Assembly (NCBI GenBank): GCA_015062685.1
Contig: SUUE01000010.1
Span: 1 to 64,000 of the forward strand
Direction: 5' to 3'
Source: Coriobacteriaceae bacterium
GTDB taxonomy: Bacteria > Actinomycetota > Coriobacteriia > Coriobacteriales > Eggerthellaceae
DNA length: 64,000 nt
Shown here: piece by piece, positions 48,588 through 57,239 of the stretch
How the letters are laid out: every line of letters begins with the position of its first letter
Numbering within the stretch: position 1 is the stretch's first letter
The notes under the pieces: generated by a model
Told to the model about the DNA's origin: nothing
The model's database searches: none
Seen by the model: the letters and a program-made list of their open reading frames with translations, nothing else
Position numbers and translations under genes: made by a program

Positions 48588-49982
48588 ATGGAGCAAGAAC
48601 ATCCCGCCCCAGTCGAGGGCGCAGATAATATCGATCCCAATCCCGAAAACCTCAAACACCTGCCCCGCGTGCTGGGAATCAACGGAGCCATGATCGCCGC
48701 AGCGATCGTCTTGGCGGCATTCGCCTTCCTCACTTCGACGAACCTCGTTGACGCCACAACTCGATCGGAAACCGCGCACCAGCGCTACGAAGAATGCTCC
48801 GATGCGACAACCAAGCTCCTCATCGCCTCGGATTACCTCACGACGCAATCGCGCATGTTCGTGGTGACGGGCGACGCGCAGTACATGAACAACTACCTGG
48901 GCGAGCTCCTGACCACGAAGAACCGCGACAAAGCCGTCTCGGTGCTCAATCGCGAGATAGAGGACGCCAAGGCGGCTTCGGAACTCACCGCCGCACTGTC
49001 TGAGTCGAACGATCTGGCGGCCCGCGAGCTATACGCCATGAGGCTGACGGCCGAAGCCGTCGGCGTGAACCCCCTGCCCGATGCGCTGAAGGCGATCGTC
49101 CTCGAACCTCAGGACGTGGGCCTGAGCGCAGAAGACGCCCAGAAACAGGCAAGGCAGCTCATGCTCGACAACGGCTACCGCGACATGAAAGCCCACGTGA
49201 TAAGCGACGTCAACGCTTGCACGTCGGCCCTCATCGAGGGCATCCAGCAAAGGGAAACCGCCATAGAACGGGATATCGACAGGTTGATCTTCTGGTTGCT
49301 CGTGGTCGTCTCGCTGCTCGTTGCGCTCATAGCCTTCGCCGCTCTCATCAATTACCACCTCATCATTCGTCCCTTGCGAACGCACGCGGTCAATCTGCGC
49401 AACAACGAGCCGCTCGAGCCCATGGGCGCCTACGAGCTGCAGCGCGCCGTGCGCGCATATAACACCATGTACGAAACCAACCGCCAAACCACCATGCAGC
49501 TCAAGCGCAAAGCGGAAACCGACGCCCTCACCGAGCTGTTCAACCGCGGGTTCTACGACAAGCTGCTCGAGAAATACGACGGCGATTTCGTGCTCATCCT
49601 CGTAGACGTCGACAAGTTCAAGCTCATGAACGACAAGTTCGGCCACCAGACAGGCGACGCCGTGCTCAGGAGGGTTGCCGGGGCCATCGCGTATCATTTC
49701 CAGGACACCGACTACGTCTGCCGCATAGGCGGGGACGAGTTCGCGGTAATCATGACAGAGAAGAGGCCGGAGAACCGCGACTCCGTCGCCAGGAAGATCG
49801 ACGCGATTGCGAAGACGATTTCCGAGGATACGGAAGACCTGCCCGAAGTCACCCTGTCGTTCGGCGCCGCCTTCAGCACCGAGCTGGAGCCGGGCGAAAG
49901 CATTTACCACGCGGCCGATATGGCGCTCTACAGCGCAAAGCGGAACGGACGCAACAAATGCGTTTTCTACAGCGACCTGTAG
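48588..49982 (+). CDS. Membrane-bound GGDEF protein (diguanylate cyclase)
   Basis: 464 aa (an ATG six codons earlier at 48570 is possible). TM1 near 31-53 (GINGAMIAAAIVLAAFAFLT), helical periplasmic/extracytoplasmic sensor about 55-225, TM2 about 228-250 (LIFWLLVVVSLLVALIAFAA), HAMP-like linker, GGDEF domain about 305-464 with ETDALTELFNRGFYDKLL, the active-site loop IGGDEFAVI intact and YSAKRNGRNK at the end. Should synthesise cyclic di-GMP from two GTP. TATAAT lies 21 bases before the first ATG. Its stop is one base from the convergent ackA stop, with no room for a terminator. Confidence 0.93.
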   Translation: MEQEHPAPVEGADNIDPNPENLKHLPRVLGINGAMIAAAIVLAAFAFLTSTNLVDATTRSETAHQRYEECSDATTKLLIASDYLTTQSRMFVVTGDAQYMNNYLGELLTTKNRDKAVSVLNREIEDAKAASELTAALSESNDLAARELYAMRLTAEAVGVNPLPDALKAIVLEPQDVGLSAEDAQKQARQLMLDNGYRDMKAHVISDVNACTSALIEGIQQRETAIERDIDRLIFWLLVVVSLLVALIAFAALINYHLIIRPLRTHAVNLRNNEPLEPMGAYELQRAVRAYNTMYETNRQTTMQLKRKAETDALTELFNRGFYDKLLEKYDGDFVLILVDVDKFKLMNDKFGHQTGDAVLRRVAGAIAYHFQDTDYVCRIGGDEFAVIMTEKRPENRDSVARKIDAIAKTISEDTEDLPEVTLSFGAAFSTELEPGESIYHAADMALYSAKRNGRNKCVFYSDL

Positions 49983-49983
49983 C

Positions 49984-51195
49984 CTAGATCTGCGAGACCA
50001 GGTTGTCGGTCTCGCGAGCAATGCGCATCTCCTCGTCGGTCGTCACGACGCAGATGCGAATGGGGCTGTCGTCAATCGATATGATGCGGTTCTGCCCCAG
50101 CGCGCCCTCGAACTGATTGCGCTCCTTGTCCAGGATCATGCCCATATGCGCGAGGCCAGCGAAGATGCGCTCGCGCAGGTCCGCGGAGTTCTCGCCGATG
50201 CCGGCCGTCATGACGACCGCATCGGTGCGCGTCATGGCCGCGTAGTAGCTGCCGATGGCCTTCTGCACCTTGTACACGTACATGTCGATGGCGAGCTCTG
50301 CATGCTCGTCGCCCGCAGCTGCGGCGTTCAGCACGTCGCGCATGTCGCCGCTCTTGCCCGATATGCCCAGGATGCCGCTCTCCTTGTTGAGGATCTCGTC
50401 CATCTCGTCGAACGTCTTCCCCTCGCGGCGCATGATGTAGGTGACGATAGCGGGATCGATGCTTCCCGATCGCGTGCCCATCATCAAGCCCTCGAGGGGC
50501 GTGAACCCCATGGTGGTGTCGATCGACTTGCCGTGGTTGACGGCCGTGATCGAACCGCCGTTTCCCAGATGGCACGTGATGAGGCCCAGGTCGCGCAGCG
50601 GCCTCCCGAGCAAGTTTGCCGCCTGCTGCGCTGCATAGCGGTGCGACGTGCCATGCGCGCCGTAGCGGCGGATGTGGTACTCGTCGTAATAGCGCATGGG
50701 CAAGGGGTACATGTACGCCTTGGGCGGCATGGTGGTGTGGAACGCCGTATCGAACACGGCCACCTGCGGCTTGTCGGGAAGCATCTCGCGCAGCATGTCG
50801 ATGCAGGCATCGGCCGCGGGGTTGTGCAACGGCGCCAGCTCCTCGCACTTATCCAAATTCGCCCGCGCCTCGTCATCGATGAGCGTCGCCTTCGTGAAAT
50901 ACTCGCCGCCGGCCACGATGCGGTTGCCAATGGCGTCGATCTGCCCGAGCCCGCTAATGGGCGACTCGGGGTCGTCGACCATGATGTCGAGCAACTTGGC
51001 TAGGCACTGCGCCACCGACAGATCCGCTACGTTGTAGCGGATCTTCTGGAAGTCGGGCGCGAAGGATATGGTCATGAAGGCCTCGGGAGTGCCCACCTTT
51101 TCGGCCAGGCACTTCATCGACACCACCTTGCCATCGGTCTCGATGAGCTGGCTCTTCAGCGAAGAGCTCCCAGCGTTTACAACTAGCACCAACAT
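49984..51195 (-). CDS. ackA: Acetate kinase
   Basis: 403 aa from the ATG behind GGAGG (four codons shorter than the open frame). Signatures MLVLVVNAGSSSLKSQLIET, the second ASKHA motif HLGNGGSITAVNHGKSIDTT, and MTAGIGENSADLRER. Makes ATP from acetyl-phosphate in acetate fermentation. The usual partner pta is not in this window. Convergent with the GGDEF gene, and a REP-like palindrome lies upstream. Confidence 0.97.
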   Translation of the reverse strand: MLVLVVNAGSSSLKSQLIETDGKVVSMKCLAEKVGTPEAFMTISFAPDFQKIRYNVADLSVAQCLAKLLDIMVDDPESPISGLGQIDAIGNRIVAGGEYFTKATLIDDEARANLDKCEELAPLHNPAADACIDMLREMLPDKPQVAVFDTAFHTTMPPKAYMYPLPMRYYDEYHIRRYGAHGTSHRYAAQQAANLLGRPLRDLGLITCHLGNGGSITAVNHGKSIDTTMGFTPLEGLMMGTRSGSIDPAIVTYIMRREGKTFDEMDEILNKESGILGISGKSGDMRDVLNAAAAGDEHAELAIDMYVYKVQKAIGSYYAAMTRTDAVVMTAGIGENSADLRERIFAGLAHMGMILDKERNQFEGALGQNRIISIDDSPIRICVVTTDEEMRIARETDNLVSQI

Positions 51196-51229
51196 GATGA
51201 CCTCCATGCCTTATGCCGGCTTCGCCGGC

Positions 51230-51252
51230 GGACGCGCGGAGCGCGCCCCTAC
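51230..51252. repeat. REP-like palindrome
   Basis: GGAC plus core GCGCGGAGCGCGCCCCTAC, preceded by a second small hairpin GCCGGCTTCGCCGGC. Between ackA and gltA. Confidence 0.75.
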
Positions 51253-51322
51253 GTGCCTAACGTGCCTCCACGCCTTGCATGCTGCAGAGCGCACCGCAGC
51301 AGCGCTTTCGCGGCAGGCCAGC

Positions 51323-52684
51323 CTAGCGCTCGTCGATAGGACGATACTCGGCTGCTTCCCTCGAGCGGAACGTCGCCTTGTAGGCGGGGCGCATGATTCG
51401 CCTGCCGGAGACGATCTCCTCGAACCTGTGGGCGGCCCAACCCGCCATGCGCGCACAAGCGAAGAGGGGCGTGAACATGTCCTCGGGAATCCCGAGCATG
51501 GCATACACGAGGCCCGAATACATGTCGACGTTGGCGCACATGTCCTTCTTGGTGCCCTTCACGTCGCGCAGGACGGCGGGCGACAGGCGCTCGATGCTCT
51601 CGAGCAGGCGGAACTCGCGCTCGAACTCCGAGCCTTCTGCCAGCTCGCGGGCGAAGCGCTTCAGCGTGACGGCGCGGGGGTCCGACTTCGTGTAAACGGC
51701 GTGGCCCATGCCGTAGATGAGGCCCGTGCGGTCGAAGGCCTCCTTGTTCACGACGCGCGTCAGGTAGTCCACGATCTCGTCGTCGTTGTCCCAGTCCGCG
51801 ATCTCGCGCTTGGCTTCGGCATGCATGGCGCGGATCTTGTGGTTCGCGCCACCATGGCGGCTGCCCTTGAGGGAGCCGATCGCGGCAGCATACGTGGAAT
51901 ACGGGTCGGTGTCAGCCGACGTCAGCACGCGCGTGGTAAACGTCGAGTTGTTACCGCCGCCATGCTCTGCGTGGATGCAGAGCATGATGTCGAGCATGCG
52001 TGCCTCTTCGGGCGTGAACTGGCGGTCGGGGCGCAGCATCGACAAGATTGTCTCGGCCGTGGATTGGCCGGGGATGAACGGGTGCATGATCATGCTGCCG
52101 TTGTTGAAGCGCGATTCCTTCGCGTAGTACGAGAACACCATGATGCGGGGGAGGCGCGATATGAGCGAGATGGCCGTGCTGATCTCGTGCTCGAACTCGC
52201 GGCTCTCGGCTTCCGGATCGTGCGCGTACAGCGAGACGATCGTGCGCTGCAGCGTGTTCATGATGTTGTCGGGAGTATCACGCAGGATCATAGACGTCGT
52301 GAACCCATCAGGCAGGTCGCGTTGGGAGTCGATGACGGCAATGAAGCTATCGAGCTGATCCTGCGTGGGCAGGTGCCCCAACAGCAGCAAGTAGGCGATC
52401 TCCTCGTAGCGGAAACGGCGGTCGTCATCGGTGGAACCGATGAGATCGCTCAGCTCGTAACCGCGATAGAGAAGGGAGCCCTCGTCGGCCACCTTGACGT
52501 CGTCGGAAATGACGTAACCATGAACGTTGGATATGTTGGTAACGCCCGCGAGCACGCCCGTTCCGTCGGCGTTGCGCAAGCCGCGCTTCACATCGAAGCG
52601 CTCGTAATAGCTGGGATCGACCGTGTTGACGGTCGTAAACGAATCGTAGAGCTCAAACGTGCAATCAATTGTCTGATCCGACAT
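51323..52684 (-). CDS. gltA: Citrate synthase
   Basis: 453 aa from the second ATG (seven bases after AGAGG). Condenses acetyl-CoA and oxaloacetate. Active-site blocks HAEHGGGNNSTFTTRVLTS, GSRHGGANHK, and GMGHAVYTKSDPRAVTLKR (catalytic Asp), with VHGYVISDDVKVADEGSLLY near the start. Belongs to the Gram-positive citrate synthase group. In an anaerobe this probably feeds 2-oxoglutarate and glutamate synthesis rather than a full TCA cycle (inference). Confidence 0.96.
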   Translation of the reverse strand: MSDQTIDCTFELYDSFTTVNTVDPSYYERFDVKRGLRNADGTGVLAGVTNISNVHGYVISDDVKVADEGSLLYRGYELSDLIGSTDDDRRFRYEEIAYLLLLGHLPTQDQLDSFIAVIDSQRDLPDGFTTSMILRDTPDNIMNTLQRTIVSLYAHDPEAESREFEHEISTAISLISRLPRIMVFSYYAKESRFNNGSMIMHPFIPGQSTAETILSMLRPDRQFTPEEARMLDIMLCIHAEHGGGNNSTFTTRVLTSADTDPYSTYAAAIGSLKGSRHGGANHKIRAMHAEAKREIADWDNDDEIVDYLTRVVNKEAFDRTGLIYGMGHAVYTKSDPRAVTLKRFARELAEGSEFEREFRLLESIERLSPAVLRDVKGTKKDMCANVDMYSGLVYAMLGIPEDMFTPLFACARMAGWAAHRFEEIVSGRRIMRPAYKATFRSREAAEYRPIDER

Positions 52685-52822
52685 GTTCATACCTCTTTCA
52701 CCATGTAATTCGTCCATCCTAGCAAAAGAGAAGCGCAGTGCGTGGACATTCCGTGATTGCGCGCGAAATCCTCGTTGACAGCACGCGGCGCATGATGCAG
52801 AATAACCGATGCTGTTTTGAAC

Positions 52823-52899
52823 GCGCCCTTACCTCAGCTGGATAGAGGACCTGACTACGAATCAGGGCGTCGTAGGTTCGAATCCTACAGGGCGCGCCA
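52823..52899 (+). tRNA. tRNA-Arg (anticodon ACG)
   Basis: 77 bases including CCA. Acceptor GCGCCCT/AGGGCGC, anticodon arm CCTGA-CTACGAA-TCAGG (ACG, decoded as ICG), T arm GTAGG-TTCGAAT-CCTAC. A terminator (AACCCCGC-AACC-GCGGGGTT) follows. The last 20 bases plus the terminator are duplicated 186 bases downstream. Confidence 0.97.
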
Positions 52900-53123
52900 G
52901 CGAACGCACCAACCCCGCAACCGCGGGGTTGTTTCATTTCTAGGCGTCTCCCAAGGATTCGAACCGATGAGGTGGGAGGCCGTTAAGAAAACAGTCCAGT
53001 GGACTGTTTTTAGGCCGACGGGCGGAGCGCTTTAGCGCGAAGCCGTTATTTCGCGAAGCGAAATGGAATCCTACAGGGCGCGCCAGCGAACGCACCAACC
53101 CCGCAACCGCGGGGTTGTTTCAT
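52880..53123 (+). repeat. Duplicated tRNA-Arg 3' end with terminator, enclosing three palindromes
   Basis: A 58-base direct repeat, 52880-52937 and 53066-53123, comprises the tRNA-Arg 3' end from GAATCCTACAGGGCGCGCCA through the terminator. The 128 bases between hold AAAACAGTCCA-G-TGGACTGTTTT (52988-53010), GCGC-TTTA-GCGC (53027-53038) and ATTTCGC-GAA-GCGAAAT (53048-53064). No integrase or other gene is inside. This resembles attL/attR left by an integrative element, or a repeat that copied the tRNA end. Confidence 0.88.
52911..52938 (+). terminator. Terminator of tRNA-Arg
   Basis: AACCCCGC-AACC-GCGGGGTT then GTTTCATTT; its duplicate is at 53097-53124. Confidence 0.85.
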
Positions 53124-53183
53124 ATTTGATACCATGGTTGCAGTTGTCATAGATTCCCGAAACGACGAGATGGGAGTTTTGCC

Positions 53184-54275
53184 ATGACTACATCGAGCCA
53201 AGATGGATTCGAATTTCTGAACGGACAGGTTCGCATCACCCAGCCGGGGCCGCTGCACACCGCCGACGGCATCCTCGCGCGCCCGGGCTTCGCAACCTCC
53301 CTGCTGCTCGAATACGACCGCTCGCGCATTGCGGCATCAAAGCTGCGCATCAAGGAATGGGACTACTACCTGGTGAACGACGATGATTACGCGCTCGCCT
53401 TCACCATCGGGGACATGGGATACATGACGCTCACCTCGGCATCGGTGATGGATTTCAAGAAGGGCACGTTCATCACGCAGAGCACGTTCGGCATCTTGCC
53501 GCTCGGAAGCTTGAACATGCCTTCGACATCGTCGTTCGGCGTCACGTCATTCGCCGACAAACGCGCCGCCATGACCTACGAAGTGGCGGGCGGAATGAGG
53601 CGGCTCGTCGTGAACTTCGCCGACTTCGCCGATGGGCAGCCGCTGCTGGCTGAAATCGTCCTCGACGAGGAGCCGCGCGATTCCATGGTCATCGCCACCC
53701 CGTGGGCCGAGGACGCCCACGCGTTCTACTACAACCAGAAGATCGTCGGCATGCGGGCCATCGGCTCGTTCTCGCTTGGCAACTTGTACCACGACTTCAG
53801 CGAAGACAACTCGTTTGGCCTGCTCGACTGGGGCCGCGGCGTGTGGACGCGCGACAACACGTGGTTCTGGGGCGTCGCCCAGGGCTGGCAGAACGGCAAG
53901 CGCTTCGCCATGAACCTCGGTTACGGCTTCGGGGACACCACGGCGGCGTCGGAGAACATGCTGTTCGTGGACGGCATCGCCCACAAGCTGGCGAACGTCG
54001 ATTTCGGCATCCCCGTACGCGATGCCGAGGCCGCGACCGTCGGGGAGAGATTCGACCTCATGGCGCCTTGGCATGTGACCGACGACGAGGGCCGCCTCGA
54101 CCTGACGTTCACGCCCGACATAGACCGAGCAGACTACGTCGACCTGAAACTGGTCGTGAGCGACCAGCACCAGGTGTTCGGCCTCTTCAACGGCATCGTC
54201 AAGCTAGACGACGGCACGGAATTTGAGATCCACGACCTCCGGGGCTCAGCAGAAGCCGTCCATAACGTGTACTAG
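53184..54275 (+). CDS. DUF2804 domain-containing protein
   Basis: 363 aa, cytoplasmic, no signal peptide. Conserved DUF2804 blocks are visible: LRIKEWDYYLVNDDDYALAF, YNQKIVGMRAIGSF, the Trp-rich LDWGRGVWTRDNTWFWG and the NLGYGFGDTTAASENMLFVD segment. The fold is a predicted two-lobed lipocalin-like beta barrel; function unknown. GGGAG precedes the ATG. Next on the strand is a small peptide gene with its own ribosome-binding site about 175 bases away. Confidence 0.92.
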   Translation: MTTSSQDGFEFLNGQVRITQPGPLHTADGILARPGFATSLLLEYDRSRIAASKLRIKEWDYYLVNDDDYALAFTIGDMGYMTLTSASVMDFKKGTFITQSTFGILPLGSLNMPSTSSFGVTSFADKRAAMTYEVAGGMRRLVVNFADFADGQPLLAEIVLDEEPRDSMVIATPWAEDAHAFYYNQKIVGMRAIGSFSLGNLYHDFSEDNSFGLLDWGRGVWTRDNTWFWGVAQGWQNGKRFAMNLGYGFGDTTAASENMLFVDGIAHKLANVDFGIPVRDAEAATVGERFDLMAPWHVTDDEGRLDLTFTPDIDRADYVDLKLVVSDQHQVFGLFNGIVKLDDGTEFEIHDLRGSAEAVHNVY

Positions 54276-54451
54276 CGGGTCAATCCGTAGAGAACCGCAA
54301 CCTAACCGGAACCGTAATCCTTGGCGCTGCCCAAGTAGGTGATTCATGCCGTTCAAATATTCTTCGATATTTTCGAGCCGGCGGAAAAACTGAAATGGAA
54401 CAAGCTGTTACACGTAAAGATAAATGAACGGATGAAAGGAAAGGAGCCGAA

Positions 54452-54604
54452 ATGAAAGACGAGAACAAAAAGAAAGACCAGGTTAAAGACGTGACCACCG
54501 AGCAGAAGCTCGAAGAAACGAAGCGGAACGGGCGCGACCTCGCCGATGATCAGCTCGACGGCGTCGCTGGCGGAACCACCCCGGTTATCAGCCCCTGGCG
54601 CTAG
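54452..54604 (+). CDS. Small peptide with double-glycine leader motif (RiPP-precursor-like)
   Basis: 50 codons, ATG with AAGGAG five bases upstream. The N-terminal 30 residues are Lys/Glu/Asp-rich, then LADDQLDGVAGG (30-41), the pattern of GG-type leaders in bacteriocin and other ribosomal peptide precursors, then nine residues TTPVISPWR. No maturase, protease-ABC exporter or immunity gene is adjacent; neighbours are DUF2804 and brnQ. A terminator follows 57 bases later. Confidence 0.75.
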   Translation: MKDENKKKDQVKDVTTEQKLEETKRNGRDLADDQLDGVAGGTTPVISPWR

Positions 54605-54660
54605 AAGCAAGCGAGCCGGACAGCAACGGCAAGCCCCAAGCAAAAGAAGCACGTTGCCGA

Positions 54661-54708
54661 ATGCCGCACTCCCCAATGAGCCACCCACGCTCGCCGGGAG
54701 TGCGGCAT
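54661..54708 (+). terminator. Long-loop terminator-like hairpin
   Basis: 13-bp perfect stem ATGCCGCACTCCC / GGGAGTGCGGCAT with a 22-base loop, downstream of the small peptide gene; followed by CGCATTT. Could also act on brnQ from the other side. Confidence 0.6.
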
Positions 54709-54774
54709 CGCATTTGAGCGCAGCGGCTTGAGGGGAACCCCTCGCGATTCAGGCTGACGCGCGCGGAGCGCAAG

Positions 54775-56109
54775 CTAGTCGGCCCGCCGCTCCCTCGCAC
54801 CGATGCCCCTGGCAACCACGATGCCGGCAAGCGCAGCGACGAAGGTGGGAACGAGCCAGCCGAATCCGAACTCATCGAGCGGCAGCAGGTGCACGACGGC
54901 GAATGCCTGCGCCCCGAACGTGTCGACGAACAAAGCGCATAGGCTGACCGTAAATGAGGCAAAAGCCCCAAAACGGCAGGCGAGGCGATGGGCGCCCTCT
55001 GGGAGCGGGACAATGCGCATGACCACGAGGAACATGACGGTCGGATACACCAACGACAAAATGGGCCCCGATATCCCGACGATCTCCGTCAGGCCAAGAT
55101 TGCAGACGAACGCGGAAAACACGCAGATGCCCGCCGCCACGGCAGGGTACGCCAAGCGCCCGCCGAAGAGCTCGACGATGAACTCAGAGCAGGCCGAGAC
55201 GAGGCCAATAGCCGTCGTCAAACAGGCCAGAACGACGATCACCGACAAGACGACGGCGCCGGCGCTTCCCACGACCGCCCCCGACAGGCCCGAAAGAAGC
55301 CCCGCGTGGTTGATCGCCCCGGCCATGAACTCATCGCCCCACAGCTGGCCCGACGTCGCCCCGAGATAAGCCAGGCCCCCGTACGTTACGAAGAGCAGAC
55401 CCGCCGATACGGCGCATGCCGCAAAGGCGAGGCGCATACGGGACACGCCCTCCTGAGCGGCCTTACTCTCGATTGAGTTGACCACGACCAGCGAGAACAC
55501 GAGCGCAGCTATCATGTCCATAGTCTGATAGCCGTTGAGCACGCCTTCCTGCAAGAGATTGCCCACGCGCGGCGCTTCGGGCTGGGCTGCGGGGTTGACG
55601 ATTCCCGCTATGACGAGGACGGCGAGAGCCGCAACGAGCGCGGGGGTGAGGAGCTTTCCGACCCGGTCCACCATCTTGCCGGGGCTCAGCGCAGCCGCGA
55701 AGACGACAGCGAAGAAAACGACGGAGAACGCGACCCGCGCCAGGGGGTCAGCCGACATCTCGGGCGCCAGGCACGCCGTCCCCATCTCGAAAGAGGTTGC
55801 TGCCGTTCGGGGAATGGCGAGCAGGGGCCCTACGCACAGGATGATGGCGCAGTTGAGAACCGTGGAGGCCACCTTGCCCAGGACGCCCGTCACGCCTTCC
55901 ATTTTCCCGCCCGTTTTGATCATTGCGAATAGGCCCACCAATGCGAGGCCCACGTCGGCGAGGAAATAGGCGAAATACCCGACAAGCCAATCGGTGCCGC
56001 CTTCCAGGCCAATGACGGGAGGGAAGATGAGATTGCCCGCGCCGAAGAACAACGCGAACAGCGCCAAACCCAAAACGGTCGCGCTCCATATGATTTTTGA
56101 ACGAGACAA
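54775..56109 (-). CDS. brnQ: Branched-chain amino acid transport system II carrier protein
   Basis: LIVCS-family symporter for Leu/Ile/Val, 444 aa, about 12 helices. ALFALFFGAGNLIFPPVIGL near the start is the family signature; ATSFEMGTACLAPE and GYQTMDMIAALVFSLVVVNS also fit. TTG start, the first possible after an in-frame TGA, with AGGTGG nine bases upstream. It is 127 bases downstream of the WalJ-like gene. Confidence 0.9.
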   Translation of the reverse strand: MSRSKIIWSATVLGLALFALFFGAGNLIFPPVIGLEGGTDWLVGYFAYFLADVGLALVGLFAMIKTGGKMEGVTGVLGKVASTVLNCAIILCVGPLLAIPRTAATSFEMGTACLAPEMSADPLARVAFSVVFFAVVFAAALSPGKMVDRVGKLLTPALVAALAVLVIAGIVNPAAQPEAPRVGNLLQEGVLNGYQTMDMIAALVFSLVVVNSIESKAAQEGVSRMRLAFAACAVSAGLLFVTYGGLAYLGATSGQLWGDEFMAGAINHAGLLSGLSGAVVGSAGAVVLSVIVVLACLTTAIGLVSACSEFIVELFGGRLAYPAVAAGICVFSAFVCNLGLTEIVGISGPILSLVYPTVMFLVVMRIVPLPEGAHRLACRFGAFASFTVSLCALFVDTFGAQAFAVVHLLPLDEFGFGWLVPTFVAALAGIVVARGIGARERRAD

Positions 56110-56236
56110 GCCTCAAACCCACCTATGCACGTAAAACTCCAAAGCCCAGCCATCCTAGCTCATGTTCCGCGCGTTCGGCAAAAATGCGCGGAAGAGCCAG
56201 ACATAGGGCCCGGCAATCAGGAGCGCACCGCGCGCC

Positions 56237-57055
56237 CTACACGCTCACGACGCGCTCCTGGAACCCCACGAGCGCTTGGGCGGCATGCCCCTCGCGCTCC
56301 AACACGCTGGCTAGCGCCTGCTTCGGCAGCCTATAGTCGTTGTTGTTCTGCGACACGTGCATGCCCACCACGCATTCCAGCCGGTCGTCAAGCAGCTTCT
56401 GCAACAGCTCGCCAGACTGCTCGTTCGACAGATGGCCGTGATCGCCCGCGATGCGCGCTTTCAAATAAGCGGGGTACGGGCCCTTGGCCAGCATGTCCAC
56501 GTCGTGATTCGCCTCGATGGCCAGCACGCGGCAGCGAGCCAGCGCCTCGGCGGCCTCCCCCGTCACGATGCCCGTATCGGTCATGAAGCCCACCGCGTCG
56601 CCGCCACCCTCGAAACGGAAGCCGAACGACTCGGCGGCATCGTGCGATGTGCGGAACGCATATGCGCTCACGCCGCCCAGCTGCAGCTGTTCGCCTGCCT
56701 GAAAGTGCCGCAGATCAATGGCGTCCTGGATTTCCTGCAGCTCGGAACTCGCATCGTGCACCGCCGCGCTCGCGTACACGGCGGGGTGCGCGCCCAGCTT
56801 AGCGAGACCTCGCGTCAACACGCCCAAGCCCTTCGTGTGATCGGTGTGCTCATGGGTCACCAGCACGGCGCCCACGCACCCGGGGTCTATGCCGCAAGCT
56901 TGGCAGCGCTCTTTGAACGCGCGGAAGCTGATGCCGCAGTCCACCACGACAAGGCTCCCCGTCGCCGCGTACTGAACGACCGAGCAGTTTCCCTTGCTTC
57001 CGCTAGCGAGGACGTGCAGCCGCAAACGCCCGTCGTTAACCGCACTTCCCTGCAT
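56237..57055 (-). CDS. MBL-fold hydrolase, WalJ/YycJ-like
   Basis: 272-aa metallo-beta-lactamase-fold protein. Opening HVLASGSKGNCSVVQYAATG and THEHTDHTKGLGVL (HxHxDH) are typical of WalJ (YycJ), linked to cell-wall/DNA-replication coordination in Firmicutes. Other ligands are in FMTDTG, EANHDVDML and GDHGHLSNEQSGELL. No WalKR is adjacent. An upstream 30-codon ORF overlaps the start by 20 bases. Confidence 0.88.
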   Translation of the reverse strand: MQGSAVNDGRLRLHVLASGSKGNCSVVQYAATGSLVVVDCGISFRAFKERCQACGIDPGCVGAVLVTHEHTDHTKGLGVLTRGLAKLGAHPAVYASAAVHDASSELQEIQDAIDLRHFQAGEQLQLGGVSAYAFRTSHDAAESFGFRFEGGGDAVGFMTDTGIVTGEAAEALARCRVLAIEANHDVDMLAKGPYPAYLKARIAGDHGHLSNEQSGELLQKLLDDRLECVVGMHVSQNNNDYRLPKQALASVLEREGHAAQALVGFQERVVSV

Positions 57056-57128
57056 ATACCTTCAAGCTCTCCAATCGCGCTCTCCCAGCTGCTTGACCTT
57101 GCTCGAGGCTGAGGTCCTTAGAATCCAT
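57036..57128 (-). CDS. Short upstream ORF overlapping the WalJ-like gene
   Basis: 30 codons starting MDSKDLSLEQGQAAGRARLE, with AGAGGG four bases before the ATG. Its stop lies 20 bases inside the MBL gene, so termination and reinitiation could be coupled. No homology; it may be a non-functional artefact or a leader. Confidence 0.35.
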   Translation of the reverse strand: MDSKDLSLEQGQAAGRARLESLKVYAGKCG

Positions 57129-57197
57129 GTTGCCCTCTCTAGTCGTATATCGGCCCAAGTGTAGCGTATGGCGCATGCCGCTGTTTGCCAACGAGAA

Positions 57198-57231
57198 AAG
57201 CGGTGCCCGACGAAATCGTCGGGCACCGCTT
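57198..57231 (-). terminator. Terminator of tRNA-Arg(CCU)
   Basis: AAGCGGTGCCCGACG and its complement, 4-base loop, followed on the minus strand by TTTCTC; just downstream of the tRNA. Confidence 0.9.
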
Positions 57232-57239
57232 CGTTTCCA

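Noticed and set aside
52823-53123. Functional integrative element at tRNA-Arg
   Set aside because: There is no integrase or cargo between the direct repeats; only a possible scar or repeat cassette remains.
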